A stretch of DNA of 64,000 nucleotides from Clostridium sp. (lineage in GTDB: Bacteria > Bacillota > Clostridia > Clostridiales > Clostridiaceae), in assembly GCA_018372555.1 (NCBI GenBank), contig JAHAIU010000001.1:1-64000 (forward strand). The letters run 5' to 3'. A program made the position numbers and the translations under genes. Under the pieces are notes generated by a model, which was given only the letters and a program-made list of their open reading frames with translations, had not been told where the DNA came from and ran no database searches. Below, one piece after another: positions 1-9,172 of the stretch (positions within the stretch are counted from its first letter, which is position 1; each line of letters starts with the position of its first letter).

Positions 1-174
1 TCTAAAATCTCTCTTCTTTAATCTTCTTCCAACATAAGCATTTCTTAAAGCTCTTATTACTGATTCGTTAGCAGTTTTGAATAATCTGCTCTTTCCACCA
101 TAGTAACCTTTTGCAAGCTTTAATACTTTTTTATGATTTTTACGTGAATTTACCGCTCTTTTAACTCTTGCCAT
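1..174 (-). CDS. rplT: 50S ribosomal protein L20, 3'-truncated by window edge
   Basis: The reverse strand from the ATG at 174 reads [20 protein letters not shown] and continues with [17 protein letters not shown], the highly conserved lysine- and arginine-rich N-terminus of L20. Fifty-eight codons are visible and the reading frame runs off position 1, so roughly the last half of the protein (family length about 118 residues) is missing. L20 binds 23S rRNA early in 50S assembly and in Bacillus also represses its own operon. It follows rpmI by 12 bases with a good AGGAGG site between them, so the two are co-transcribed. Confidence 0.97.
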   Translation of the reverse strand, partial: MARVKRAVNSRKNHKKVLKLAKGYYGGKSRLFKTANESVIRALRNAYVGRRLKKRDFR

Positions 175-186
175 GTTTCAATCCTC

Positions 187-384
187 CTATAAATATGGTA
201 ATAATTTCTTCATTGCTTTTTCTTGAGTAGTTGAAACATAAGCAGTCTTTCTTAAGTTTCTCTTTCTCTTTGAACTTTTCTTAGTTAATATATGGCTCTT
301 AAAAGCTTTAGCTCTCTTTAACTTTCCAGTTCCTGTTTTCTTAAATCTTTTAACTGCACCTCTGTGGGTCTTCATTTTTGGCAT
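187..384 (-). CDS. rpmI: 50S ribosomal protein L35
   Basis: This is a 65-residue, very basic protein starting [20 protein letters not shown], the family signature of L35, at the usual length of 64-66 residues. It is a 50S subunit protein. The start ATG is preceded by a GAGGAGG-type ribosome binding site. rplT follows 12 bases downstream. Upstream there is no infC, which normally precedes rpmI; instead there is a 220-base gap with a promoter and an attenuator-like leader. Confidence 0.97.
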   Translation of the reverse strand: MPKMKTHRGAVKRFKKTGTGKLKRAKAFKSHILTKKSSKRKRNLRKTAYVSTTQEKAMKKLLPYL

Positions 385-569
385 AATAAAATCCTCCTCT
401 CAAATTATGCTTTTCACTTAACTTTCAAAAAGTTAATAAAAACAAAAAAGACAGCATTATGCCGTCTCAAATATCCATTTTTAATTTAATAAATTAAAAC
501 AAGAATATATTACCTTACTAAGCTATGCCGTAAGGTGAGAAACGGCTATGTTTCTTCTTAACAATAGTT
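385..569 (-). promoter_or_regulatory. rpmI-rplT leader with attenuator (L20-leader type)
   Basis: The untranslated leader of rpmI carries an intrinsic terminator on the reverse strand at 444-466 (arms GACGGCA and TGCTGTC, then TTTTTT), which would stop transcription before rpmI. A second segment, GCCGTTTCTC (reverse complement of 537-546), can pair with the 5' arm of that terminator (GAGACGGC) and would act as antiterminator. Another hairpin (ACCTTAC/GTAAGGT at about 512-536) lies between. This is the arrangement expected of an L20-responsive attenuator such as that upstream of Bacillus infC-rpmI-rplT. Assignment to L20 control is inference from position and folding by eye. Confidence 0.7.
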
Positions 570-598
570 ATTATATTATTTGACAAAATACTTGTCAA
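570..598 (-). promoter_or_regulatory. Sigma-A type promoter of rpmI-rplT
   Basis: On the reverse strand TTGACA (593-598) is followed by a 17-base spacer and TATAAT (570-575), a perfect consensus vegetative promoter. It fires directly into the attenuated leader of rpmI and begins just after the stop codon of the ytxC-like gene. Confidence 0.85.
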
Positions 599-605
599 TA
601 TAAAT

Positions 606-1496
606 TTATAATTTAACTTGTTTTTCAACACATAATATACATCCACTACAAAAACTAACCTTATTTCCAAATACACTTTCTATAGTTTCCATAAATTCCT
701 TGTTAGTGCAATTTTTCTTACCATGAATTATAAGTTTTTTAGGAGCATTAGTTATAAGTCCGCTAATAATTATATCTTCAATTTTTGCATCAGTGTCAAT
801 TTTATATTCAATTAATTCTTTCATAAATTCCTTAAATATATTTTTTTCATCTTTATCAAAAATAAAATACTGTCCTTCATTATCAATAACTATGTTAATT
901 AAGTCGATTTTACTTTCTTGTATATCAACAAAATACTTTAATAGCTTAATGAATTCCTTATATTCTTTTTCTACCATATAGCCTTCTATTACCTTATCTA
1001 TTATTTCTTCTATATCAGACCTTAATTCTTTCATTCTAAATCTTATAAATCCATTAACATTAATTTCATCATTTTCTTCTAAGCAAGCTTTAATCTTTTC
1101 AGTTATGTTATTAATTCTGTTCATACAATAAATAACATAATCTACTTTTAATATATCATCTCCTAACAGTACTTTCATGATTTCTTCTTCTACTTCTATT
1201 ATTTCTTCTTGTTTTAAGAAAAAATAATTTTCTGTAAGATAAACTAACATTTCTTTTAATCTATATTGTTCTAATACAACCTTATATAACACATTACTCA
1301 TATATAAATTAATAATCTCTTTAACTCTTTGATTATAACTATTATCATCACATAATATCTTCACTATATGATTATCTAATTCCACACTTTCTACTATTCC
1401 TATATGAATATTCTTCTTTTTTAGAATAGTTTTTAACTCTTGAATTTCTCCAACAAAGTCCAAATTACTACTGTACACAAGCTTTAATACAAGCAT
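606..1496 (-). CDS. ytxC: YtxC-like putative sporulation protein
   Basis: The product is about 296 residues, acidic, without signal peptide or clear membrane span. Its length, its C-terminal short cysteine cluster (SFCSGCILCVEKQ) and its position just upstream of ribosomal genes match the YtxC family, found in spore formers next to the thrS-infC-rpmI-rplT region. The biochemical role of YtxC is not established. I chose the ATG at 1496 (MLVLKLVYSS) because AAGGGAGTGG lies just upstream; a start 18 codons earlier has no comparable site. In this window thrS and infC are absent between this gene and rpmI. Confidence 0.65.
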   Translation of the reverse strand: MLVLKLVYSSNLDFVGEIQELKTILKKKNIHIGIVESVELDNHIVKILCDDNSYNQRVKEIINLYMSNVLYKVVLEQYRLKEMLVYLTENYFFLKQEEIIEVEEEIMKVLLGDDILKVDYVIYCMNRINNITEKIKACLEENDEINVNGFIRFRMKELRSDIEEIIDKVIEGYMVEKEYKEFIKLLKYFVDIQESKIDLINIVIDNEGQYFIFDKDEKNIFKEFMKELIEYKIDTDAKIEDIIISGLITNAPKKLIIHGKKNCTNKEFMETIESVFGNKVSFCSGCILCVEKQVKL

Positions 1497-1623
1497 GGAT
1501 TCCACTCCCTTCATAATAATAGTATGTATAAAAAAGAAAACTATATTCAAAATTTATATTTCACCAATCGACAAAACAAATCCTTTATTTTATAATTAGA
1601 AATAAACTATTTTAGGAGGTAAT

Positions 1624-2325
1624 ATGATCTGTTTTGTAGACTATAGAATTTCTATAGTAGAAGAAAAATCTCTAAAAAACTTAGGAGTAAAAATAATAAA
1701 AGTTCCTCCTTGCAACAATTTATATAATGCAATAAAAGGACATGTAGATATTCAATTAAATATACTAAGTAAAATAGAAAAAAAAGTAATAGTACAAAAA
1801 GATATTAATGATTCTTTTAAAAAGGAACTAACAAACAATAATATAAATTTTATTGAAAGTAAAAACTCCTTAGGTGAAAAGTATCCTAGCAACATAGCTT
1901 TAAATTCATTAATTTTAGATAATTATTTTATTCATAATCTAAATTTTAGTGATGAAAATTTATTAGAAAGTCAAAAAAATAAAACTCTTGTTAATGTTAA
2001 ACAAGGCTATACTAAGTGCTCATCTTTAGTAGTAAATAATAATTCAATAATAACCAGTGATAAAGGAATATATAATTCTTTATTAAAACATAACTTTGAT
2101 ATATTACTACTCCCCCCTGGAGATATAATTTTAGATGGCTTAGACTATGGGTTTATTGGTGGAACTGGTGGTTTAATTAATCCATCTACTATGGCATTCT
2201 TTGGCTCCTTAGAAAAATATGCCTATGGTGAAGAAGTTAAAAAATTTCTTAAAAAGCATAATGTTAACCCAATATATTTAAGCAATAGTAAGTTGTATGA
2301 TAGAGGCAGTTTGTTTACCCTTTAG
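1624..2325 (+). CDS. DUF6873-like protein (GME fold)
   Basis: The protein is 233 residues, cytoplasmic, with conserved patches VPPCNNLY near residue 30, VKQGYTKCSSLVV near 125, LLPPGDIILDGLDYGFIGGTGG near 155, and a C-terminal segment ending in LYDRGSLF. This pattern fits the clostridial DUF6873 family, which is thought to adopt the fold of guanidino-group-modifying enzymes; substrate and function are unknown. An AGGAGG site sits immediately upstream. It is divergent from ytxC and ends at a terminator shared with the convergent HD gene. Confidence 0.55.
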   Translation: MICFVDYRISIVEEKSLKNLGVKIIKVPPCNNLYNAIKGHVDIQLNILSKIEKKVIVQKDINDSFKKELTNNNINFIESKNSLGEKYPSNIALNSLILDNYFIHNLNFSDENLLESQKNKTLVNVKQGYTKCSSLVVNNNSIITSDKGIYNSLLKHNFDILLLPPGDIILDGLDYGFIGGTGGLINPSTMAFFGSLEKYAYGEEVKKFLKKHNVNPIYLSNSKLYDRGSLFTL

Positions 2326-2382
2326 TCTATATATAATACGTTTCTCCCAATAAAAAGTTGCAATATGATTTTATATAAAAAT

Positions 2383-2433
2383 AGGGCTATATCATACTGA
2401 ATAAAATATTTAATATGACACAGCCCTTAATTT
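2383..2433. terminator. Bidirectional terminator between convergent genes
   Basis: An inverted repeat with outer arms AGGGCT (2383-2388) and AGCCCT (2422-2427), and further imperfect pairing inside, is flanked by A-rich sequence on one side and T-rich on the other. It lies between the DUF6873-like gene and the HD-domain gene. Confidence 0.65.
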
Positions 2434-2485
2434 TATTTAATTCTATAATAAATAATTGATTCTTTATAAGCTTCTTATATTAACA

Positions 2486-3166
2486 TTATACTACAGAGTC
2501 TTTTAATATAATTCCTTTAGCATCACTAATGATTTTTCTTATATCATTAAGTTCATTTTCCTTAAACCTTTCTAGCTTCTTTAATATCTCATTAATTTCC
2601 TTAAAGGTTTCTTCTTTTTCTTTTAAAGTATAAAATCCTCTTCCAAGCTTATCACATATAAATAATAAAAATATATCATTAAGTTTATCACTCTTTAATA
2701 ATCCTTGACTATCTGAAAAAGGTAAATCTTTCAAGATATATATATGATGCATATGATATCTTACTATTAAAGCTATATCCTTAGCATTATCTTCACTCAT
2801 AAAGTTTTTTAAAATATTATAAGTAATTTTTTCCCCCTCATTATCATGGTTATATGACCTATATCTTCCTTTTATAAATTTCGTAGTAGGAATTTTCCCA
2901 ATATCATGAAAAAGAGCTGCCCACATAAAATTTTCTCTATTAATAGCCATATCTTTAAGTATTCCTGCATAGTCCACTACCATTTTAGTGTGATTAAAAA
3001 CATTTCCTTCAGGATGGAACTTCTTATCTTGAGGTATTCTTTTTAAATCCTCTATAATATTGAAATCACTTTCTTTAAAATCTTTATTTTTAAGTAACTC
3101 TTCAATATCTTCTGATGGAATCTTACTATTTAATAATACGTTTCTTATTTCATTAAAAATACTCAT
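2486..3166 (-). CDS. HD-domain metal-dependent phosphohydrolase
   Basis: The product of about 226 residues carries an upstream histidine (FNHTKMV), the paired HD motif in AALFHDIGKIPTTKF, and downstream HMHH and CDKLGRG segments, which together form the metal site of the HD superfamily (HDIG subgroup). Such proteins hydrolyse phosphate esters, often of nucleotides or the 3' end of tRNA; the substrate here is not evident, and the nearby tRNA gene is not evidence. The start at 3166 follows TTAGGAGGGATTAAT; a start ten codons upstream lacks a site. Confidence 0.75.
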   Translation of the reverse strand: MSIFNEIRNVLLNSKIPSEDIEELLKNKDFKESDFNIIEDLKRIPQDKKFHPEGNVFNHTKMVVDYAGILKDMAINRENFMWAALFHDIGKIPTTKFIKGRYRSYNHDNEGEKITYNILKNFMSEDNAKDIALIVRYHMHHIYILKDLPFSDSQGLLKSDKLNDIFLLFICDKLGRGFYTLKEKEETFKEINEILKKLERFKENELNDIRKIISDAKGIILKDSVV

Positions 3167-3254
3167 ATTAATCCCTCCTAAATATACTATTTTCAAAAAA
3201 AGAAAAATTTATTATAAGGTATCATTTTAAACAACTTAGAATATACTACATTAT

Positions 3255-3329
3255 GGCACTATAGCCAAGCGGTAAGGCAAAGGTCTGCAAAACCTCTATG
3301 CCCCAGTTCAAATCTGGGTGGTGCCTCCA
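3255..3329 (+). tRNA. tRNA-Cys (anticodon GCA)
   Basis: A complete 75-base cloverleaf is present: acceptor arms GGCACTA and TGGTGCC, D-arm GCCAAGCGGTAAGGC, anticodon arm AGGT-CTGCAAA-ACCT with anticodon GCA, T-arm CCAG-TTCAAAT-CTGG, discriminator T and an encoded CCA end. The discriminator and anticodon are those of cysteine. It is transcribed alone and is followed within ten bases by a MITE-like repeat. Confidence 0.97.
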
Positions 3330-3337
3330 TACAAGGT

Positions 3338-3468
3338 GCTGTCGCACAATAAAAAAATTAATAATGAAGAATGAAAAATAAATTAATTTTAGTAATTCTG
3401 TAAAAATTACATCAATAATTCTTAATTTTTAATTTTTAATTCTTAATTTAGGCTGTTTCTGCGACAGC
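3338..3468 (+). repeat. MITE-like dispersed repeat with terminal inverted repeats
   Basis: The segment of about 131 bp begins with GCTGTCGCA (3338-3346) and ends with its exact inverse TGCGACAGC (3460-3468). The interior is almost pure A/T and contains the motif TTTTAGTAATTCTGTAAAA followed by ATTACATC and strings of TTCTTAATTTTT. Related pieces occur near 9.2, 21.95, 24.15, 29.3, 30.27, 35.2, 40.35, 50.97 and 59.3 kb, always between genes or at gene ends. It has no coding capacity. Confidence 0.7.
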
Positions 3469-3476
3469 CTCTTTTT
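3451..3476 (+). terminator. Terminator after tRNA-Cys
   Basis: GGCTGT, a seven-base loop and ACAGCC are followed by TCTTTTTATTTTT. The 3' arm is also the right end of the MITE-like repeat, so the repeat itself appears to supply the terminator of the tRNA transcript. Confidence 0.7.
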
Positions 3477-3659
3477 ATTTTTCTACACTAAAAAATATAA
3501 TTTTACGTTTATTTTACATTCTTCCGGATAAAATACTATATATGCTTTCAATTTTATAGTTTTACTAAATAGTATTTGAACTATTCTATTATTATATTAT
3601 AGATGCAAATTATTAATTGAAACATATATATTTTACATTTCAACTTTTATGGAGGAAAT

Positions 3660-4301
3660 ATGAGGATACCAGAACATGTTGGGATAATCCCTGACGGTAA
3701 TAGACGTTGGGCTTTATCAAATAATCTAACAAAAGCTAAAGGATATGAATATGGGATAAACCCCGGCTTAGAATTATTTAAACTTTGCCAAAAGGAAAAT
3801 GTAAAGGAAATAACCTTCTATGGTTTTACTGTAGATAATACAAAGCGTCCTTCCGAGCAAAAACTTGCATTTATTAAAGCTTGCATTGACTCTGTCATGC
3901 TATTAACAAAAGAAGATTGCGAAATATTAGTAATTGGTAATACTGAATCTAAAAATTTCCCACAAGAACTGCTTTTATTTACTAATAGGCAAAAGTTTGG
4001 AGCAGGTGGTATTAAAGTAAACTTTTTAATACACTATGGTTGGGAATGGGACTTAAATTTATTAAAAAAATCTAATTCATCTAAAAAGCATATTTTACCT
4101 TATATACATTCAGAAGATATTTCTAGAATTGATCTTATAATAAGATGGGGCGGTAGAAGAAGACTTAGTGGATTTTTGCCAGTTCAGTCTGTTTACTCTG
4201 ATTTCTATGTAATAGATTCTTATTGGCCAGATTTCACTTCTAAAGATTTCTATACTGCCTTAGAGTGGTATAATGATCAAGATGTTACTCTTGGTGGTTA
4301 A
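3660..4301 (+). CDS. Undecaprenyl diphosphate synthase family protein (cis-prenyltransferase)
   Basis: The 213-residue protein shows the cis-prenyltransferase signatures: GIIPDGNRRWA with catalytic Asp12, FYGFTVDNTKRP in place of the usual FSTENWKRP, and the C-terminal RWGGRRRLSGFLPVQSVYSD with the diphosphate-binding arginines. The family condenses isopentenyl diphosphate onto allylic diphosphates, producing for example the peptidoglycan lipid carrier. At 213 residues it is shorter than typical UppS (about 240-250), and the divergent FTVDN motif suggests a paralogue with a different chain length rather than the main UppS. GGAGG lies just before the ATG. It is a single gene followed by a strong terminator. 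Confidence 0.8.
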   Translation: MRIPEHVGIIPDGNRRWALSNNLTKAKGYEYGINPGLELFKLCQKENVKEITFYGFTVDNTKRPSEQKLAFIKACIDSVMLLTKEDCEILVIGNTESKNFPQELLLFTNRQKFGAGGIKVNFLIHYGWEWDLNLLKKSNSSKKHILPYIHSEDISRIDLIIRWGGRRRLSGFLPVQSVYSDFYVIDSYWPDFTSKDFYTALEWYNDQDVTLGG

Positions 4302-4324
4302 ATTTTAAGATTTAATTTAAAATT

Positions 4325-4350
4325 AAAAAAGGGCATATGCCCTTTTTTAG
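4325..4350 (+). terminator. Intrinsic terminator, likely bidirectional
   Basis: AAAAAAGGGC-AT-AT-GCCCTTTTTT is an almost perfect hairpin with A and T tracts on both sides, placed between the convergent prenyltransferase and hslO genes. Confidence 0.85.
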
Positions 4351-4362
4351 CATTTGCCCTTT

Positions 4363-5244
4363 TTATTTTCTAGCATTTTCTAGTAATTCACCTATTTCTT
4401 CATTACTAAAGTTATAAGCTGCATTACAGAAATTACATTTTATTTCTTCTTCTTTTCCATCTTTGTAGATTTCCTCAAGCTCTTTTTCTCCAATTGAAAT
4501 TAGAACTGATTCCACTCTTTCTCTTGTACAATTACATCTAAACTCTGGAGTTATTTCTTCTAATATATTTAAATCCATTCCTTCAAATATATATTCTAAA
4601 ACCTTATCTATACTTCCATGCTCTAATAACATTTCCGTAATTGATGGTATTTCTTCAAGTCTATATGTAAGTAAATCAGAAAGTAATTCATCAGCATCTG
4701 GTAACATTTGAATTATAAATCCACCTGAAGCTTTTATACTATAATCTGTATCTACTAATACTCCTAATGCTACAGCTGATGGAGTTTGTTCAGAGACTGT
4801 ATAGTAGTACGCTAAGTCTTCTGCAATTTCTCCTGAATATATAGGCACTTGACCTACATACGGATCTTTCATACCTAAGTCTTTAATTACTGTAAACTCT
4901 CCATTTCTACCTACATAACCACCAACATCTAACTTATTTCTACTATTTAAAGGTAGGTTTCCATGTGGATTACCTATAAATCCTTTTACTATTCCACCTT
5001 CATAAGCTGTAACAGTAACACCCTTAGCTTCTCCACCACCGTTAATTTTTAATGTAACTACTTCTTTTTCAGATTTTAAAGTACTTCCTATTAATGAACC
5101 AGCAGTAAGCATTCTACCTAATGTAGCTGCTGCTAAAGGTGTACATTCATGTACACTAATTCCTGTATTAACTAAATTTGTAGTTTCTCCTGCTATTATT
5201 CTGATCATTCCATCTTTTGCAGTTGCTTTTATAATCTTATCCAT
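4363..5244 (-). CDS. hslO: Redox-regulated chaperone Hsp33
   Basis: The 293-residue protein begins with the Hsp33 core ([16 protein letters not shown]) and ends with the zinc redox switch: Cys237 and Cys239 (CNC) and Cys270 and Cys273 (CNFC). In the family these four cysteines release zinc and form disulfides under oxidative stress, activating holdase activity in the cytoplasm. Length is typical. It starts one base after the upstream methyltransferase gene stops, so the two are probably translated from one message. Confidence 0.95.
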   Translation of the reverse strand: MDKIIKATAKDGMIRIIAGETTNLVNTGISVHECTPLAAATLGRMLTAGSLIGSTLKSEKEVVTLKINGGGEAKGVTVTAYEGGIVKGFIGNPHGNLPLNSRNKLDVGGYVGRNGEFTVIKDLGMKDPYVGQVPIYSGEIAEDLAYYYTVSEQTPSAVALGVLVDTDYSIKASGGFIIQMLPDADELLSDLLTYRLEEIPSITEMLLEHGSIDKVLEYIFEGMDLNILEEITPEFRCNCTRERVESVLISIGEKELEEIYKDGKEEEIKCNFCNAAYNFSNEEIGELLENARK

Positions 5245-5245
5245 T

Positions 5246-5995
5246 TTATTCCTCCACTTTATTACTTTTAACTATATATACTATTCTTTCAGTTTTATCA
5301 TTAACCTTATTAGTTGAATATCCATCATACTTACCTATTATTTTAAAGCCAGTATCATTTAAAGTCTTTTCAATAAATTCTTCAGTATAAGCTCTTTCTA
5401 AATGTTCTTCTTCAAACCTTTCATATAACTCTCCTTTTTTCACAAAAAAGGTTAAATACATAGATAAAAGATCATCCTCAAAAACATTTTCCCAAGAATA
5501 GAATACTTCGTCTTCGTTGTATGTATAAATATTATTACCTAATATACTAGATAATTTATAATATGAATTAACATCAAAAATAAAAACTCCATTTTCTTTT
5601 AAATGATTTTTTACATTTCTTAAATAACTTATAAAATCTTCTTCTTCAATTATATAGTTTGAAGAATCTAAAACTGATGTAATTAGATTAAACTTTCTAT
5701 TTAAACAAAGTTCACTCATATCTTGACATACAATCTTACATCTAATTTTTTCTTTCTTAAATTTTTCATAGGCTTCTTGAAGCATATCTTCTGATAAATC
5801 CACTGCAAAAACTTCCTTAAATTTTTTTGCAAGTCTTATAGTTACATTACCTGTCCCGCACGCTATATCTAAATAGTTTTCAAAGCTTATTCCTTCACTT
5901 TTGCAAATATCTAATATCCTTAAGCACATTTCTTCATAATTAATATCTTCATATATTAGTTCATCGTATATCTTAGCAAAATCTCCATAAGCCAA
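5246..5995 (-). CDS. Class I SAM-dependent methyltransferase
   Basis: The 249-residue protein has a classic motif [20 protein letters not shown], near residue 45, followed by [11 protein letters not shown] (motif II acidic residue) and a [14 protein letters not shown] segment, all typical of Rossmann-fold methyltransferases. The substrate cannot be inferred. Translation most likely starts at TTG (5993-5995), 8 bases after a GGGGGGG ribosome binding site; no ATG is available at that position. It is directly coupled to hslO. Confidence 0.75.
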   Translation of the reverse strand: MAYGDFAKIYDELIYEDINYEEMCLRILDICKSEGISFENYLDIACGTGNVTIRLAKKFKEVFAVDLSEDMLQEAYEKFKKEKIRCKIVCQDMSELCLNRKFNLITSVLDSSNYIIEEEDFISYLRNVKNHLKENGVFIFDVNSYYKLSSILGNNIYTYNEDEVFYSWENVFEDDLLSMYLTFFVKKGELYERFEEEHLERAYTEEFIEKTLNDTGFKIIGKYDGYSTNKVNDKTERIVYIVKSNKVEE

Positions 5996-6094
5996 AGGTA
6001 TTCCCCCCCATCATCATTTTAGAGTTTTCTAAAACTATATTAATGGTAAATTTTATTTTAGTCAATTAAATACAAGAAAAACTATCAATATTCT

Positions 6095-6346
6095 CTACTT
6101 TCTCCCTAAAATTTCATCATTTGTAGGAATTTTAAGCATTCTTTTTCTCTTAGTCATTATACCACCAATTCTCCCTGTTTCTTCTGCTGTTAATCCTCCC
6201 CACCCATATTCATCTACCTTTTCCTTTAAACCTAATTCATCTGCAATTTCATACTTAATTTTTTCTCTTAGCACTTCTGCTTCTGATAATTCTTTATTAG
6301 ACTTTATCTTTGACTTTATTATTTTTTTTAATGGTGTTTTACTCAT
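6095..6346 (-). CDS. Alpha/beta-type small acid-soluble spore protein
   Basis: The 83-residue product contains the family blocks KYEIADELGL and GGLTAEETGRIGGIMTKR, the conserved helices through which alpha/beta SASP bind and protect spore DNA and the segment around the germination-protease site. It is somewhat longer and more basic at the N-terminus than the short major SASP, suggesting a minor SspF-like member. Such genes are normally transcribed in the forespore under sigma G; I could not assign a clear sigma G promoter by eye. An AGGGGGT site precedes the ATG. Confidence 0.85.
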   Translation of the reverse strand: MSKTPLKKIIKSKIKSNKELSEAEVLREKIKYEIADELGLKEKVDEYGWGGLTAEETGRIGGIMTKRKRMLKIPTNDEILGRK

Positions 6347-6459
6347 ATAAATACCCCCTGAGGATTTAGTATTAATATTTTCCCCAAAAGTACTCTTAAT
6401 ATTCAGTAGTATTTTCCTATCACTTTATACTGCAAAATTTTATATATTGTAATAAAGTA

Positions 6460-6488
6460 TTGAATTTTTAGAATTATTTAACTATAGT
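6460..6488 (+). promoter_or_regulatory. Promoter of asd-dapA-dapB
   Basis: TTGAAT (6460-6465), a 17-base spacer and TATAGT (6483-6488) lie 47 bases before the asd start. The short leader contains a weak hairpin TTAGTAA/TTACTAA at about 6490-6511 but no structure resembling a lysine riboswitch. Confidence 0.6.
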
Positions 6489-6535
6489 ATTAGTAAGTAT
6501 ATTTTTTACTAACAAAATAAAAGGGGGACAAAATT

Positions 6536-7528
6536 ATGTACAATGTTGCTATAGTTGGGGCTACAGGTAACGTAGGTAAAAAGTTTTTAGAAATATTAGA
6601 TGAAAGGAATTTTCCATTAGAAAATTTGTATCTTTTTGCATCAAAAAAATCTGCAGGTTCAAAAGTAACTTTTAAAGGAAAAGAGATAGTTATTGAAGAC
6701 ACTATTGAAGAAAATATCAAAGGTAAAAAGATAGATTTTGCTTTATTTTCAGCCGGTGGAGATGTAAGCTTGAAATATTCACCAATATTCACATCTTATG
6801 GTGCCACAGTAATTGATAATTCAAGTGCTTTTAGAATGGATAAGGATGTTCCTTTAATTGTTCCAGAAGTAAATCCTGAAGATATTAAATGGCATAAAGG
6901 AATAATTGCTAATCCAAACTGTTCTACAATTCAAGCAATGGTGCCTTTAAAAGCTTTATTAAGTAAGTATGGAATAAAGAGAATAGTCTTCTCTACTTAT
7001 CAAGCTGTTTCTGGAGCAGGTAAACAAGGAATCGATGATTTAATTGAAGGCAATAAAGGAGCCAAGCCTAAAAAATTCCCTTATCCTATTGCTGGTAACT
7101 GTTTACCTCATATAGATGTATTCTTAGATAATGGATACACTAAAGAGGAAATTAAAATGATTGAGGAAACAAAGAAAATCCTTCATAATGATAATTTAAA
7201 AATAACAGCAACTGCAGTTAGAGTACCTGTTTTAAATGGTCATAGTGAAAGTATTAATGTAGAGCTTGAAAATCCATATGAAATAGAAGATATCTTTAAA
7301 TTATTTAATGAAACTAAAGGAATCACAGTTTATGATGACTTAAAAGAATTAAAATACCCTACTGCTTTAATGGCAAGTGGCAAAGACAATGTTTTTGTAG
7401 GTCGCATTAGAAGAGATTTTAGTATCGATAACGGCTTAAACTTATGGGTAGTATCTGATAATATAAGAAAAGGTGCTGCTTTAAACGCAATTCAAATAGC
7501 TGAACTATTAACAGGGAGTGATGATTAA
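6536..7528 (+). CDS. asd: Aspartate-semialdehyde dehydrogenase
   Basis: This enzyme reduces aspartyl phosphate to aspartate semialdehyde, the branch point to lysine/DAP, threonine and methionine. The 330-residue protein has an N-terminal NADP-binding loop ([18 protein letters not shown]) and the catalytic cysteine Cys129 in [13 protein letters not shown], plus the conserved GNCLPHID and [12 protein letters not shown] blocks. A strong AAGGGGGA site precedes the ATG. The stop codon overlaps the dapA start (TAATG), so the two are translationally coupled. Confidence 0.97.
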   Translation: MYNVAIVGATGNVGKKFLEILDERNFPLENLYLFASKKSAGSKVTFKGKEIVIEDTIEENIKGKKIDFALFSAGGDVSLKYSPIFTSYGATVIDNSSAFRMDKDVPLIVPEVNPEDIKWHKGIIANPNCSTIQAMVPLKALLSKYGIKRIVFSTYQAVSGAGKQGIDDLIEGNKGAKPKKFPYPIAGNCLPHIDVFLDNGYTKEEIKMIEETKKILHNDNLKITATAVRVPVLNGHSESINVELENPYEIEDIFKLFNETKGITVYDDLKELKYPTALMASGKDNVFVGRIRRDFSIDNGLNLWVVSDNIRKGAALNAIQIAELLTGSDD

Positions 7529-8406
7529 TGTCAATTTTCAAAGGCTCAGCAGTAGCAATAATTACACCATTTAAGGATAATAAGGTAAACTTCGAAAAAC
7601 TCGAAGAATTATTAGAATGGCAAATTAAAGAAAATACAGACGCCATAGTTATCTGTGGAACTACTGGAGAAGCAAGTACTATGTCAAAAGAAGAAAAAGA
7701 AGAAACTATTAAATTTACTGTAGATAAAGTTAATAAAAGAATTCCTGTAATTGCTGGTACTGGCTCAAATAATACTGAAGAATCTATTGAAATGAGTACC
7801 TACGCTGAATCTGTTGGAGTTGATGGATTATTAGTCATTACACCTTATTATAATAAGACTAATAATAAAGGCTTAATAAAACACTTTGAAGCTATTAATA
7901 ATAAAGTAAATATACCTATAATTTTATATAATGTTCCTGGAAGAACTGGCATTAATATAACTCCATCTTTATTAAATGAAATATCTACTTTAAATAATAT
8001 TGTTGCAATAAAAGAAGCTAGTGGCAATATATCACAAATAGCTGAAATGCAATCTTTATGTGGAGACAGAATCGATATTTATTCAGGAAATGATGATCAG
8101 GTAATTCCTATAATGGCCCTTGGTGGCAAAGGAGTAATTTCTGTACTTTCAAATATATGCCCAAAAGCTGTACATGATATGGCTTATAATTATTTATCAG
8201 GTAATATTAAAGAAGCTCAAAACCTTCAAATAGAGTATATAGATTTAATAAAGAAATTATTTATTGAAACTAATCCTATTCCTGTGAAAACTGCTTTAAA
8301 CCTTATGGGTAAAGAAGTTGGTGAGCTTAGATTACCATTGTATGACATGGATGATAAAAACCTTGAAGCATTAAAAGCTTCATTATTTAAATATAATTTA
8401 ATTTAG
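7528..8406 (+). CDS. dapA: 4-hydroxy-tetrahydrodipicolinate synthase
   Basis: DapA condenses pyruvate with aspartate semialdehyde in the first committed step of DAP/lysine synthesis. The 292-residue TIM-barrel protein has the GTTGEAST motif (Thr45-Thr46), the catalytic Tyr134 in [10 protein letters not shown] and the Schiff-base Lys162 in [10 protein letters not shown]. It overlaps asd by one base and is followed by dapB after nine bases, forming an asd-dapA-dapB operon. Confidence 0.97.
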   Translation: MSIFKGSAVAIITPFKDNKVNFEKLEELLEWQIKENTDAIVICGTTGEASTMSKEEKEETIKFTVDKVNKRIPVIAGTGSNNTEESIEMSTYAESVGVDGLLVITPYYNKTNNKGLIKHFEAINNKVNIPIILYNVPGRTGINITPSLLNEISTLNNIVAIKEASGNISQIAEMQSLCGDRIDIYSGNDDQVIPIMALGGKGVISVLSNICPKAVHDMAYNYLSGNIKEAQNLQIEYIDLIKKLFIETNPIPVKTALNLMGKEVGELRLPLYDMDDKNLEALKASLFKYNLI

Positions 8407-8415
8407 GAGTAATTT

Positions 8416-9171
8416 ATGGTTAAAGTATTATTAAATGGTTGTTGCGGAAAGATGGGACGAGTTATAGTTGAATCTGTAAAAAACTTTCCTAATATCACTA
8501 TAGTAGGTGGTATAGATAAATTTAAATGTGATGACCTTAAATTTGAAATTTTTGAAAATGCCTCTCTTGTTAATATAGATTATGATGTATTAATAGATTT
8601 TTCTAGACCAGAAGCCTTAAATGACTTATTAGATTTATCAATAAAGAGTAATAAACCAATTATTATATGCTCTACTGGTTTTACAGAGAATCAATTAGAA
8701 TTAATTGAAGAACAAAGTAAAGTCATTCCAATTTTTAAATCTGCAAATATGTCCTTAGGAATTAATTTAATTAATTCTCTGTTAAAAAAAATAGTTCCAG
8801 TATTATATGGTAATTATGATATTGAAATTATAGAAAAACACCATAATCAAAAAGTGGATTCCCCAAGTGGTACTGCTCTTTTACTTGCAGACACTATAAA
8901 AGATAGTATTAAGGAAGAAACTAAGTATACTTACGGAAGAAGCGGAAAATCAAAAAGAGAAAAGAATGAAATCGGAATACATGCTGTAAGAGGTGGAACA
9001 ATTGTTGGTGAACATGATGTAATCTTTGCAGGAGCATCTGAAGTAATCGAATTATCCCATTCCGCAGCTTCTAGAGAAGTATTTGCTGTTGGAGCATTAA
9101 AAGCTGCTGAGTATATGAATAATATAACTGAAGCAGGAATTTATGATATGGAAGACGTGCTTGGAATATAG
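8416..9171 (+). CDS. dapB: 4-hydroxy-tetrahydrodipicolinate reductase
   Basis: DapB reduces the DapA product to tetrahydrodipicolinate with NAD(P)H. The 251-residue protein has the nucleotide-binding start [16 protein letters not shown] and the catalytic segment [16 protein letters not shown] with His142, His143 and Lys146, as well as the C-terminal conserved [11 protein letters not shown] block. It is the last gene of the asd-dapA-dapB operon. Confidence 0.97.
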   Translation: MVKVLLNGCCGKMGRVIVESVKNFPNITIVGGIDKFKCDDLKFEIFENASLVNIDYDVLIDFSRPEALNDLLDLSIKSNKPIIICSTGFTENQLELIEEQSKVIPIFKSANMSLGINLINSLLKKIVPVLYGNYDIEIIEKHHNQKVDSPSGTALLLADTIKDSIKEETKYTYGRSGKSKREKNEIGIHAVRGGTIVGEHDVIFAGASEVIELSHSAASREVFAVGALKAAEYMNNITEAGIYDMEDVLGI

Positions 9172-9172
9172 T

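Noticed and set aside
385..605. infC with an ATT start codon hidden upstream of rpmI
   Set aside because: Only 220 bases are available whereas infC needs about 510; the frames contain no IF3 motifs.
6346..6535. Lysine riboswitch upstream of asd
   Set aside because: The space between promoter and start codon is about 47 bases with only one tiny hairpin, far too short for the lysine aptamer.
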